Origin: Blastocystis sp. Blastoise
Lineage: Eukaryota > Sar > Bigyra > Opalinata > Blastocystidae
Assembly: GCA_039096225.1 (NCBI GenBank)
Contig: JBBPEB010000020.1
Span: 150,001 to 214,000, forward strand
Direction: 5' to 3'
Length of the DNA stretch: 64,000 nt
Both the position numbers and the translations under genes were made by a program. Below the pieces are notes generated by a model. It was not told the origin of the DNA. It did no database searches and worked only from the letters and a program-made list of their open reading frames with translations. This document shows positions 30,770-38,800 of the stretch, in pieces. The number at the start of each line of letters is the position of its first letter. The first letter of the stretch is position 1.

Positions 30770-31835
30770 TTATTCATACTCAATTTGTAATTGGTTTTCT
30801 TTTATTCTTTTTTTTAACACTATATATTATTATTATATTATTTTACTATATATATATTTTTAAATATAATTTTATATTTTTTTATATTATTTTATATTAT
30901 TTATATTTACTTGTTTTTACTACTTGATAGTCAATTTTTTGGTTTTTTTTTTAGTTTGATATATATGATATTTAATCGATTACATTTCTATATATATATA
31001 TTAGTATAATAATAACATTATTAATAGAAATTTATACAGAAGGGTCGTGAAGACACTGTCTTTTCATAACCCATCCAGAGACATCATCACCTTGAAAGTG
31101 AAACATAAACGGACAATCGGAAATACAGCATTTGTATATAATTCTTCCTTTTTCGGGCTTTTGTATTTTTATTGGATATCCAAGCTTTTGCATTTGTATT
31201 GAAACTTCACTCTTGAGTTGTGACTTATTTTCATACATAATTTGGACTCCATATTTTTTTCATTCTCAAATTTTTTTATTTCTTCACTATTTTTGAATTC
31301 ATCGTAGTTCACTTTAATCAAATCAAAACCTGCTATCATTTTTGGTTGTAGTTGAACTGAATCAATTGCCTAATTATTAAAAAAATAATGAAAATGCGTT
31401 TAATATCGATTTACAGACATTGTTGTTGACAATATATATTAATTAACCTTTTAATAGTCTAGATATAGTCAAAAAACAAATAAATATATTATTTGGTGAT
31501 TTATAACTGCAAATATTATTTTTATAGAGGAAAATCACCAAAAAATCAGGAAAATTAGAATTGTTGTTTTTTAAATGCCTTATTTGAGAGCAGTACTATA
31601 TATTATTACATTATTAATGACTCCAGTCAATTGATACAAGTATCTGAAATATTTATATTATATTTAGTTTAAAAATTCAAGCAATTATATAAAATATGTA
31701 AAATAAAATGATGGTTTTAACTTAGATAGTTATTTTTCTTCATTATTATGAGAATTTATTAATTTTTTTTAATGTCTTAATTAGTATAGGCTTCTTTTGT
31801 GAAATATAATAAATCAAATAAAAATATATTCTGGA
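30770..31835. repeat. Left arm of ~1-kb long inverted repeat
   Basis: The reverse complement of this stretch aligns almost end to end with 42480-43505. Shared landmarks include AATATATAGTG(T/C)TAAAA, AATAAAAGAAAAC, ATAGAAATG(T/C)AATCG, CAAGGTGATGATGTTTCTGG-type coding, ACAA..A(A)TGTCTGTAAATC(G/A)ATATTAAA and the AGAATATATTTTTATTT inner end. The arms are clearly diverged (roughly three quarters identical by eye) with small indels. Confidence 0.82.
31032..31238 (-). CDS. Small zinc-binding domain ORF in left inverted repeat
   Basis: A 68-codon frame contains YKCCISDCPFMFHFQGDD, then GWVMKRQCLHD. The C-x4-C ... W ... C-x-H layout resembles the DNA-binding zinc domains of MULE/FAR1/FLYWCH-type transposases. 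A second diverged copy lies at 43175-43291 in opposite orientation. The frame may extend upstream across the Lys-rich stretch to ~31370 if spliced or shifted. It could be a terminal gene of the element duplicated in both arms, or the remains of an older transposon. Confidence 0.5.
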   Translation of the reverse strand: MYENKSQLKSEVSIQMQKLGYPIKIQKPEKGRIIYKCCISDCPFMFHFQGDDVSGWVMKRQCLHDPSV

Positions 31836-31838
31836 GTT

Positions 31839-31965
31839 AATAATACTTCCGCTCTACGAGCTCCAGTAATTCACTCGATATAAGCCTTATAAAGGAAAAT
31901 CATACTGATTTTCCTTTTAAGGCTTATAGACGAGTGCTGGAGCTCTCGGCTGAAGTATTAATAAA
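31839..31965. mobile_element. 127-bp palindromic foldback MITE
   Basis: An imperfect hairpin is centred at 31904: AAAGGAAAATCA-TAC-TGATTTTCCTTT at the core, continuing through TAAGCCTTAT/TTAAGGCTTA, CACTCG/CGAGTG, GAGCTCCAG/CTGGAGCTC to AATACTTCCG/CTGAAGTATT. It lies exactly at the inner edge of the left inverted-repeat arm. Non-coding. Confidence 0.85.
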
Positions 31966-32310
31966 ACTTCCTAACCAAGGGGAAGGGTATAAAAATAGGG
32001 TTTTAAGTAAGAGTAATCAGGATTATTCAAACGGAGTGTTTTGATTGGCTTAGACGGGGTGTGCGTCATCGGTTTCTTAAAATCTAATATTAAAAAATAA
32101 TTTTTGGTTAAATGGTTAAATGGTTATGAACCAAATAACCAAATAACCCCCTATTATAAAACAATTTGGGAAAATTAAATTTTTTTTTCAGTCAAAAAGT
32201 AGTGTTTTAAGCAAAATTTTAAACAAAACAAATAAATAACTAGATAAACTTAATAAATATATAAAATATAAATAAAAAAAAGAAAAAAAAAAGAAAAAAA
32301 AACAAGAATC
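31966..32310. other. Spacer inside the virus-like element
   Basis: No gene. It includes short direct repeats (TGGTTAAATGGTTAAATGGTTA near 32106, ACCAAATAACC twice near 32130-32150) and, at 32221-32236, one copy of the AAACAAAACAAATAAA intergenic motif of the element, just 3' of the 164-codon gene. Confidence 0.55.
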
Positions 32311-32805
32311 CTAGATTCTTGAACCAGAATACAAGGCCTTATACACAAGACCTTGTATTCTGTGATCAGCCTTGCGTTTGGCTGATCTTTCCTTGAGCTC
32401 CTTGTCCATTTTCTCAGCCATATCAGCTCTAGAGAGGGAATTTGGCCCTCTAGGGTGATAAAAGCTGATGTCCCGAAGGACTGGACCTCTCCAAGGAGCT
32501 CCAGGATAGGGAAATATATAACCATCATCCCAGTCAAGGCTCTCAACACAGTTTAACTCTCCATTCTCGTCGAATGAAAAATCATTCGGCGAATAACAAG
32601 GTGCTACATGTTTCAGTAAGCACCTAGGAAAGATAAACTGGTTCCCTGATGGAACGGTGGCTTCAGTAGGTTCAATTTTAATAATTCCCTCAGCATCCAA
32701 TGGCAGAACCTCGTCGCAAGAGGAGGAGCTGGGGGATATAGATATAATAGACTCTTCTGACTCCGAGTCAAAAGAGGAAATGAAGGTAAGATCAATAATA
32801 GACAT
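32311..32805 (-). CDS. 164-residue protein of unknown function
   Basis: A complete frame from ATG at 32805. The N-terminus is acidic and Ser-rich (SFDSESEES, SPSSSSCDE). The middle is Pro/aromatic-rich (CYSPNDFSFDENGEL, DWDDGYIFPYPGAPWRG). The C-terminal ~50 residues are a charged helix (ADMAEKMDKELKERSAKRKA). It is visibly GC-richer than everything around it, suggesting a different origin or selection. The last codons contain an inverted repeat (CAGAATACAAGG / CCTTGTATTCTG, 32326-32365) that could fold at the 3' end of the message. It lies inside the inverted repeats and shares the 3' motif with the other genes of the element. No family was recognised. Confidence 0.6.
   Translation of the reverse strand: MSIIDLTFISSFDSESEESIISISPSSSSCDEVLPLDAEGIIKIEPTEATVPSGNQFIFPRCLLKHVAPCYSPNDFSFDENGELNCVESLDWDDGYIFPYPGAPWRGPVLRDISFYHPRGPNSLSRADMAEKMDKELKERSAKRKADHRIQGLVYKALYSGSRI
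32326..32365. terminator. Hairpin at the 3' end of the 164-codon gene
   Basis: Inverted arms CAGAATACAAGG and CCTTGTATTCTG lie 15 bp apart, overlapping the final codons and followed (minus strand) by poly-T. A second small palindrome, AAGAATCCTAGATTCTT (32305-32321), overlaps the stop codon. Possible transcript-end structure; a role is inferred only. Confidence 0.4.
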
Positions 32806-33656
32806 TTTTATATAATAAATAAATAATACAAAATCAAAAAATCAAAATAAATCACCATAGGAGCGTTATATTCATGGCGGAAATTTTTTTTAGCACTGTG
32901 GAGGTGTACTCTCCCCAGGGTTTTTTTTTTTCACGGTTTTGATCAATATTGACAGAGAAAAATGGATTTTTCACTTTTACTAGAATTTTTTATAGTAGAA
33001 TTTAGTATTTCTTATTTTTAATAGGGAAGGAGTGGTCGTATGAAGATGAAAGTTATATGGTTGAACTCAGGAGCTCATTTCCAGTCGAATGGTGTAATCC
33101 GCTTGTTGATACGACCATTAATTCGTATAGCTGAACTTGGACAATCACATTGAAATTGATTCATGAATACTTTGGGAATTCCCGTGAATTTTGTTTTAAA
33201 AAATGTCATTTTCAGCGCACATGTGTGCACGTGCAGCCACGTGAAGCCACATGTGTTCATCTGACATGACGAAACACCAATTGACATGACAAATGATTGC
33301 CAATGAAGAGTGAGAATTAGGGAATGAGAGAATTGTGTTCTAGTGAACTTAACGTCACACTAATACACACTTACCGGCACACTATTGTGAACTTACCAAT
33401 GAAGGAAAGTTAATTGTGTTTCAACTTACCAAGTCAACTAACCAATGGGAAAGTTAATTGTGTTTCAACTAACCGAAACACAAAAATAGTCAAATTGATA
33501 GTATTTTTCACGGGGATCACGAATTTGATATTATTTTTTGTTTATTTTGAATATTTCACTATGAAAAATGTGAATGAAAATTGGATTATAATTTGTTATG
33601 ATATAATGTAATTTCATTTTAATTTCTAGCAATTTCTTAGAAATTCTTTGTAAAAA
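32806..33656. promoter_or_regulatory. Non-coding region upstream of plus-strand cassette genes, with direct repeats
   Basis: The stretch between the 164-codon gene and the plus-strand pair includes a 23-bp direct repeat (GGAAAGTTAATTGTGTTTCA..., at 33404 and 33448, 44-bp period) and several ACTTACC(A/G) words (33370-33430). It also has an imperfect CACGTG-rich patch near 33225-33255. This would be the natural place for a promoter, origin or recombinase-binding site, but that is inference. Confidence 0.4.
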
Positions 33657-33989
33657 ATGTCAGAAAAAGTAAAAACAAATTGCTTTAAGTTAATATTTGA
33701 AAAAATAATTGAAATATTTTCTAAAAGTAGTGAACTAGTAAGTTGTATAATAGAAAATATTAATTTTAATTGTAACTGTTGTTCTCCTTATAAAGTAGCT
33801 AGATTACATCACTTAAGAGAGTCTCAATATAAAATAGAAAAAATGTTAACTGATATAAAAGATCAAGCAAAGGATATACATGAAAATACATTAGATGAAA
33901 CAGAGTCTATTGAAATAATAAATACAAAATTAGATTTACTAATAAAGACTTTGTCAGAAATATCAAAAAATATTAATTGTTTTAAGTAA
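33657..33989 (+). CDS. Small coiled-coil protein, unknown
   Basis: A 110-residue frame (MSEKVKTNCFKLIFEK) ends in TAA nine bases before the tyrosine recombinase start. The C-terminal ~65 residues have a heptad-like pattern (IEKMLTDIKDQAKDI, IINTKLDLLIKTLSEI), and a Cys cluster NFNCNCC lies near residue 40. It is probably co-transcribed with the recombinase. It lacks any recognised domain and could be a regulatory or virion protein. Confidence 0.6.
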   Translation: MSEKVKTNCFKLIFEKIIEIFSKSSELVSCIIENINFNCNCCSPYKVARLHHLRESQYKIEKMLTDIKDQAKDIHENTLDETESIEIINTKLDLLIKTLSEISKNINCFK

Positions 33990-33998
33990 TTTTCAGTC

Positions 33999-35798
33999 AT
34001 GTATAAACGTGGGGATTCTGATGAAGAATGTGAAGATTTTTTTATGAACTGTATTCGTGATTTATATCATTTTAAACGTATCCGTGAGTCTACTTATGAG
34101 GTATATATGCGTAATATGCGTACCATTTGTTCTAAGTTTCGTTCTGCCGCCAATATTAATTTACGGGAAAGTGTGCGTCAGCCTGATTTAGCGCCATACT
34201 TCTGTGTAGAGGCGTTAGGTCATCCTGAATATATTTCCAGTATATTACTGAATTCAGCTACTAGGGCTAATGGTCAAAGTGGTGGTTTATCCAAGACATC
34301 TGTCGCAAACTACTTAGCTATGTTATCATTTATAATGGAAAATATAGATATATTAACAGATGATAGGCAGATATTGCGTTCTCCCGTGTTTTTAAGGTCA
34401 AATATTCAGAAATTTAAGACATTATGGGTAGCTCTACAGCATGACGCTACTACCGCTAGACATTATGAGTATACCGATAGAATAACTGAGTCTGGGGCTC
34501 AGTGGGATGTTTTAATAAATAAAACAAAAAATGATTATTTAAAGAATCCAAATAATTTATTTTATGTAAATAGTTATTTATTAGTATTATCTTATGATTG
34601 TTTATGTTGTCGTAATGATTATGGTGATTGTAAGATATATACTCGTAGTGCTAAAGTGCCGTCAAATCTGAAAAGATCTACAAATTATTTAAATTTAAAT
34701 GATTTAACGTTAAATGTAAATGATACTAAGAATGTTTTTCAGATCGGTATTAACCGTGTAAAAACAAAACAAGAAGTATCTGAAGAATTCTTAAATGTTT
34801 TAGCAAGATCCCTACGGTTATTTCCAAGAGATCAATTGTTTGTAAATGAGTTAACATATGGTTATATAGGAGAAAATAAATTTGGAGAATATATAAAGTT
34901 ACATTTAGGTGATATCTTTACATATAAAGATACTGTAAATGGTCAAATAGTCGAAAAACCGTTAATAACAGGGTGTGATGTCATCCGTCATTTATTTGCC
35001 CAATGTTATTATAAAATATATTTACGTTTAACAGAAAGTGGAAATCCCCAGTTAGAAGTCCGTGGTCAACAGATCTTTGAGAAAAGTGTAGAGAAGATGT
35101 TACATGCGACTTCAACTCATTTAGAACAGTATATAACACCCTTTTTAGAACGTGTAAATAAAAAGAAAAAACAGTTAGATAGAAAATTTAGACCAATACA
35201 AATCAATGGTAGATCTCTATTTAAAGAGTGGTTAGTACAAGATAAAGAGAAAGATGTGTTTCTCTATAAAAGATTTTTAGAACGTATCTTAGAATATCAT
35301 GAAGATTATACAGATGTATTTGGTGATGAAAATTTTGGTCAGTATCTTAGTGAGGGTCAAAGCGTATCTTTTCGTATCTTAGATGATTTTCCAAAATTTA
35401 AACAAGGATTATTGGAGATATATCAACAGTTTAAAAAAGGTGGTTTTCCCGAGAGAATTAATTTACAAAGACAGTTACCTGAGGGTTGTCCATATAAAGA
35501 AGTAGTATGGAATACTGAAGATCGTGATAGATATATAAAATATTTAAAAAATAAGTTATCTGTGCGTCAAATCGATAAAGATACTCGTACAGGTGTGATG
35601 ATACCTCGAGAAAGTCAGGCATTACATAATATGAATAAAAGAAGTAGTGAGTATGACGCTTATGTCGAAGATGGTAAAGAACACCCTTATGCTACACGTA
35701 GTCAGTCTAATATAGACAAAAAACCAAATATAATACGTATAAGAATACCTCAAAAACACCATCATGGTGCAGGTATATTTTTAAAATTAAAATATTAA
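33999..35798 (+). CDS. Tyrosine recombinase 1 (integrase-like)
   Basis: A 599-residue protein. Catalytic-domain marks of the tyrosine recombinase family are visible in order: Arg205 in CCRNDYGDCKIY (box I), Arg330 in CDVIRHLF (box II), His369 and the probable nucleophile Tyr378 in MLHATSTHLEQY, with H-x8-Y spacing. The residues before ~190 look like a helical SAM-like core-binding domain. A C-terminal extension of ~200 residues ends in HHGAGIFLKLKY, a tail not seen in ordinary integrases and reminiscent of the Gly-rich cleavage motifs of the element's other proteins. The H of the usual H-x-x-R is absent. It should cut and rejoin DNA to integrate, excise or resolve the element. It is convergent with recombinase 2. 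Intronless, ATG start well placed. Confidence 0.8.
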   Translation: MYKRGDSDEECEDFFMNCIRDLYHFKRIRESTYEVYMRNMRTICSKFRSAANINLRESVRQPDLAPYFCVEALGHPEYISSILLNSATRANGQSGGLSKTSVANYLAMLSFIMENIDILTDDRQILRSPVFLRSNIQKFKTLWVALQHDATTARHYEYTDRITESGAQWDVLINKTKNDYLKNPNNLFYVNSYLLVLSYDCLCCRNDYGDCKIYTRSAKVPSNLKRSTNYLNLNDLTLNVNDTKNVFQIGINRVKTKQEVSEEFLNVLARSLRLFPRDQLFVNELTYGYIGENKFGEYIKLHLGDIFTYKDTVNGQIVEKPLITGCDVIRHLFAQCYYKIYLRLTESGNPQLEVRGQQIFEKSVEKMLHATSTHLEQYITPFLERVNKKKKQLDRKFRPIQINGRSLFKEWLVQDKEKDVFLYKRFLERILEYHEDYTDVFGDENFGQYLSEGQSVSFRILDDFPKFKQGLLEIYQQFKKGGFPERINLQRQLPEGCPYKEVVWNTEDRDRYIKYLKNKLSVRQIDKDTRTGVMIPRESQALHNMNKRSSEYDAYVEDGKEHPYATRSQSNIDKKPNIIRIRIPQKHHHGAGIFLKLKY

Positions 35799-35864
35799 GT
35801 TGTTTTAAAATATTAAAAAATAGTTTTGTTAACTAAACAAATAAATAAAAAAGAAAATTAAGAT
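35799..35864. terminator. Convergent 3' region with shared intergenic motif
   Basis: A 66-bp gap lies between the stop codons of the two opposing recombinases. It contains AACTAAACAAATAAATAAA at 35831, a copy of the AACAAAACAAATA-type motif seen at the 3' ends of other genes of this element. Probably a bidirectional transcript end. Confidence 0.45.
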
Positions 35865-36962
35865 TTATTCAGACCAACACTGACTTAAGTTTTTACACCA
35901 ATTAGTAAATTCTTCTTTTTTAGAATCCATATCAATAGGTATATCTTCATCATCAATAGGAACAGGAGTAACAGTAAGTTGATTATCAGTTAAATTAGTT
36001 AAGAAATCAGTAGTAGTAATAGACATATAGTTATTAATATGAGTTTTAAGGGAATGTCCAAGATCTAAAGCCAATTGATTCATTTCTTCAAAGTTATTAC
36101 CATGAGTAGAGCAATAGAGTTTACGTAGACTATTAATAGTAATTCCCCCGGGAATAACACGTCTCATAATATTTTTAACATATTCAGAGAAACGTTTAGG
36201 AGAATAACATTCATTTTTCCCAGGTTTATGAAATAAATAACGACTTGTAGGATTTAAAGTAAATAATTCATGAAGATCTGAATTAAATTCAGAACAACAC
36301 TTAAGTATACGTTCACCATAAGTTTTTGCTGTTTTATATTCAGTAACATGAATTTCATAAGAAGGATTTTCAGCAGTATTATCTTTATCTGGAATAATAA
36401 ATGAAGTAGATTCAGGTTTTTCAGGTTTTTCTTTATAAATAATCAAATTACCATAATCAGCACGAGCAGGAGGCATTAAGACATATAAATCAATTAATAA
36501 ACGTAACGGATCAGCAACAGAGCAAGTTTCTCTAATTTTCTTGAATTTTTCTAAAGAGCAATTGCTATTTTTCAGACATTTTAAGGTAGAATCAGTTTTA
36601 GCTTTCAGATGATCAGTGTAAATATTATTAATAATAGAATACATGGATTCCCAGCTTTTTATAGTATAAAGGCGTTTCTTGATAGACTTATCTTCTTTAC
36701 AGATAAACATAATTAATTCAGTAATTTTCTTCAGCATACTTAGACTAGGATTATATCTTTTACGTAAATAATCAATGAAAACCGTGGGAGTATAGATCAT
36801 TTTCATAAATAATTTCTCCGGAATTGGATTAATAAATTGCTTGAAATTGCTTAATTGCGTATTTTTCCAATCATCAGTCCACTTAGCTACATGAATAATC
36901 ATAAAGTAAATAGAATTATAATGCTTATTATTCATTTTTTCTACGGGAATAGTACAATTCAT
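35865..36962 (-). CDS. Tyrosine recombinase 2 (integrase-like)
   Basis: A 365-residue protein. Box I is PPARADYGNLIIY (Arg167), box II TINSLRKLYCSTHG (Arg280), then LGHSLKTHINNY with His303 and probable nucleophile Tyr312. Spacing H-x8-Y and the R-x-DYG box match recombinase 1, so the two are distant paralogues within one element, but overall similarity is low. A candidate catalytic Lys lies near residue 210. The length and PP-x-R-x-DY box resemble recombinases of algal-virus, virophage and Polinton-like elements (family knowledge, not searched). It is the last gene of the leftward set. Ends TAA. Intronless. Confidence 0.85.
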   Translation of the reverse strand: MNCTIPVEKMNNKHYNSIYFMIIHVAKWTDDWKNTQLSNFKQFINPIPEKLFMKMIYTPTVFIDYLRKRYNPSLSMLKKITELIMFICKEDKSIKKRLYTIKSWESMYSIINNIYTDHLKAKTDSTLKCLKNSNCSLEKFKKIRETCSVADPLRLLIDLYVLMPPARADYGNLIIYKEKPEKPESTSFIIPDKDNTAENPSYEIHVTEYKTAKTYGERILKCCSEFNSDLHELFTLNPTSRYLFHKPGKNECYSPKRFSEYVKNIMRRVIPGGITINSLRKLYCSTHGNNFEEMNQLALDLGHSLKTHINNYMSITTTDFLTNLTDNQLTVTPVPIDDEDIPIDMDSKKEEFTNWCKNLSQCWSE

Positions 36963-37000
36963 TTTTAAAAAATCGGAAAATCAAAATAAATATGAAATCT

Positions 37001-38740
37001 TTACCAATTTATTTCTCGGAGAATTTGGTTTCTCGTTTTCTTACGTAGGGTTCGTCGACGTCGACGCATACCTGACGCGACATCGATGTTGCTTATGTCA
37101 TTTTCTTTATTTACCCAATCACCGTCGTCTTTTGGTTTCTCGGATTCTCCTTTTGATTTACTTGGTGTCGTCATATAAGAGTAGAATTGACCTAAGTAGC
37201 TCTTATTATTCCACTCATCATTCTCTTTTTTCCGTTTTGTTTCTTCTTCATCTACTTTTTTATGGGCTTCAGCTCTTCTTGCTTTAAAGCCATCTCTACG
37301 TTTTTGATTAATTTCTTCAGTATGCTTAATTCTTTCAGCACGTTCAGCACGTTTTTGTTCAATTTCAGATTTTTTATCATCACTCAATTGACTTAAAGTA
37401 TCTTTATTAAATTGTTTTTTAGGTTTAGTTACTTTACGTCTAGATTCTCCAGTTTCCACAAGATCTAATTTATTCTTTTGATCTGGTTTTTCTTCAGTTC
37501 ATTTATTGCCAGTAACTTCTCCCACGGTTTTATTATAAAGTTTTTTACCAGCATTAGTAACCATATCTGATAGACTACCTTTAATTTTCTGTAAAGTACC
37601 TTGTTTAGCTTTTTCATATTCAGCATCTTTCAGCTTTTGTTTTTGAGCTTTAATTTGGCTATTATTATATTTATCAATTTTTTTATTTTCAGCTTTAGCT
37701 AATGCGTTAAAACCATCTTTTAAATTATCAACATTGTTCATACGTTTAGTGACATTTAGCTTACCTTCATCTGTTTTTAATTCATCACTTTTTATATAAG
37801 ACTTATGAATACGTTTTTTTGTTAACTTACTCATTTTATCAGTCATACCCTCATATTGTGTATTTTTTAAAGCTTTTAAATTATTTAACATAGTTTTTGG
37901 TGCTTCAGTAGAATCTCCAAAACGAGAATAATATTCCCTTTTAATTCCATTTTTTGTATGTATGATTTTCCCATTAATATTCTTCGAAACAGTATCTAAT
38001 TTTTCTTTGATTTTCCCAGGAATATTTGTAGCATAATCAATACCATTTAATAATTTACTAGCACCTTTAACTGTTTTAGTCCCAAGGTTATAAACAGATT
38101 TTCCAGTATTATATGTTTTTGATAATAAATTTTTGGCGGTATCCCACCAACCGCTTCCTTCGGGATCTAGTATACCACAACCACTTTTATCTATTTTAAT
38201 ATATTTATTAAAATTTTCAGATGTTAATAAAGAATCATATTTATTTTCTGAATCAGGATTATTTCGTCTGAATCTAGGGTAATCAACGTTAATATATCTT
38301 TGTAGACGTTTTACGGTATGCCTGGGGATTCTGCCATCTGGCAGTAGTCCTCCTCCAGATCCCCCTGGTTCTGGCTCTTTCTCATCTTCTTCGGATTCTC
38401 CCTCTGGTTCTCCCTCTGGTTCTCCCTCTGGTTCTCCTTCTGGTTCTACTTCTGGTTCTACTTCTGGTGTTTCCGCGGGAATTTCAGCTTTTGGTTCTGG
38501 GGGTGGGGGCGGTGCTGCTTGCCTAGCATTACCCATATGATAACTACGTGTATGCATATCATTTTCTTCTTTTTCAACTAATTTAAGACTATTAGGTATA
38601 ATATCATAAATAATAGGTTGTGCTACGACTATTCTAGGCATTTTATGGGGTCTAGAATAACTTAACCATTTTTCTTTTTTCCCAAGGTTATTACAATGAA
38701 ATGAACCTGGGCATGGACTACCAATTGGTGCACTTTGCAT
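37001..38740 (-). CDS. Structural-type protein with EGSG motif, split by TGA
   Basis: Two frames in the same phase are separated by a single TGA (37499-37501): 413 codons (38740-37499), then ~166 codons to TAA at 37001. The second part has no ATG near its beginning, so this is best read as one ~580-residue protein interrupted once. In order: a proline/acidic low-complexity region (five EGEP units near 100-114), GGSGGG at 126-131, GCGILDPEGSGWW at ~188-199, then amphipathic helices (TYNTGKSVYNLGTKTV), a Lys-rich region, and in the second part a coiled Lys/Glu region and an Arg/Lys-rich tail (MRRRRRTLRKK). Basic tails and G-S-G sites recall adenovirus-type core or minor capsid proteins processed by a viral protease. 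The other element genes end in TAA, which makes this TGA stand out. Function inferred. Confidence 0.6.
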
Positions 38741-38800
38741 TTTTTTTTTAAATAAATAAAATATATAAACAAAACAAATATAAAATAAATTATTGATTAT
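38741..38800. terminator. Intergenic spacer with shared AAACAAAACAAATA motif
   Basis: AAACAAAACAAATATAAAAT at 38767 matches the motif at 40888, 35831 and 32221. It lies 3' of one minus-strand gene and 5' of the next, so it could be a transcript end or a promoter. Confidence 0.45.

Noticed and set aside
32613-32795. Alternative 60-codon frame overlapping the 164-codon gene
   Set aside because: It is an out-of-frame shadow; the 164-codon frame is longer and spans the whole composition-distinct segment.
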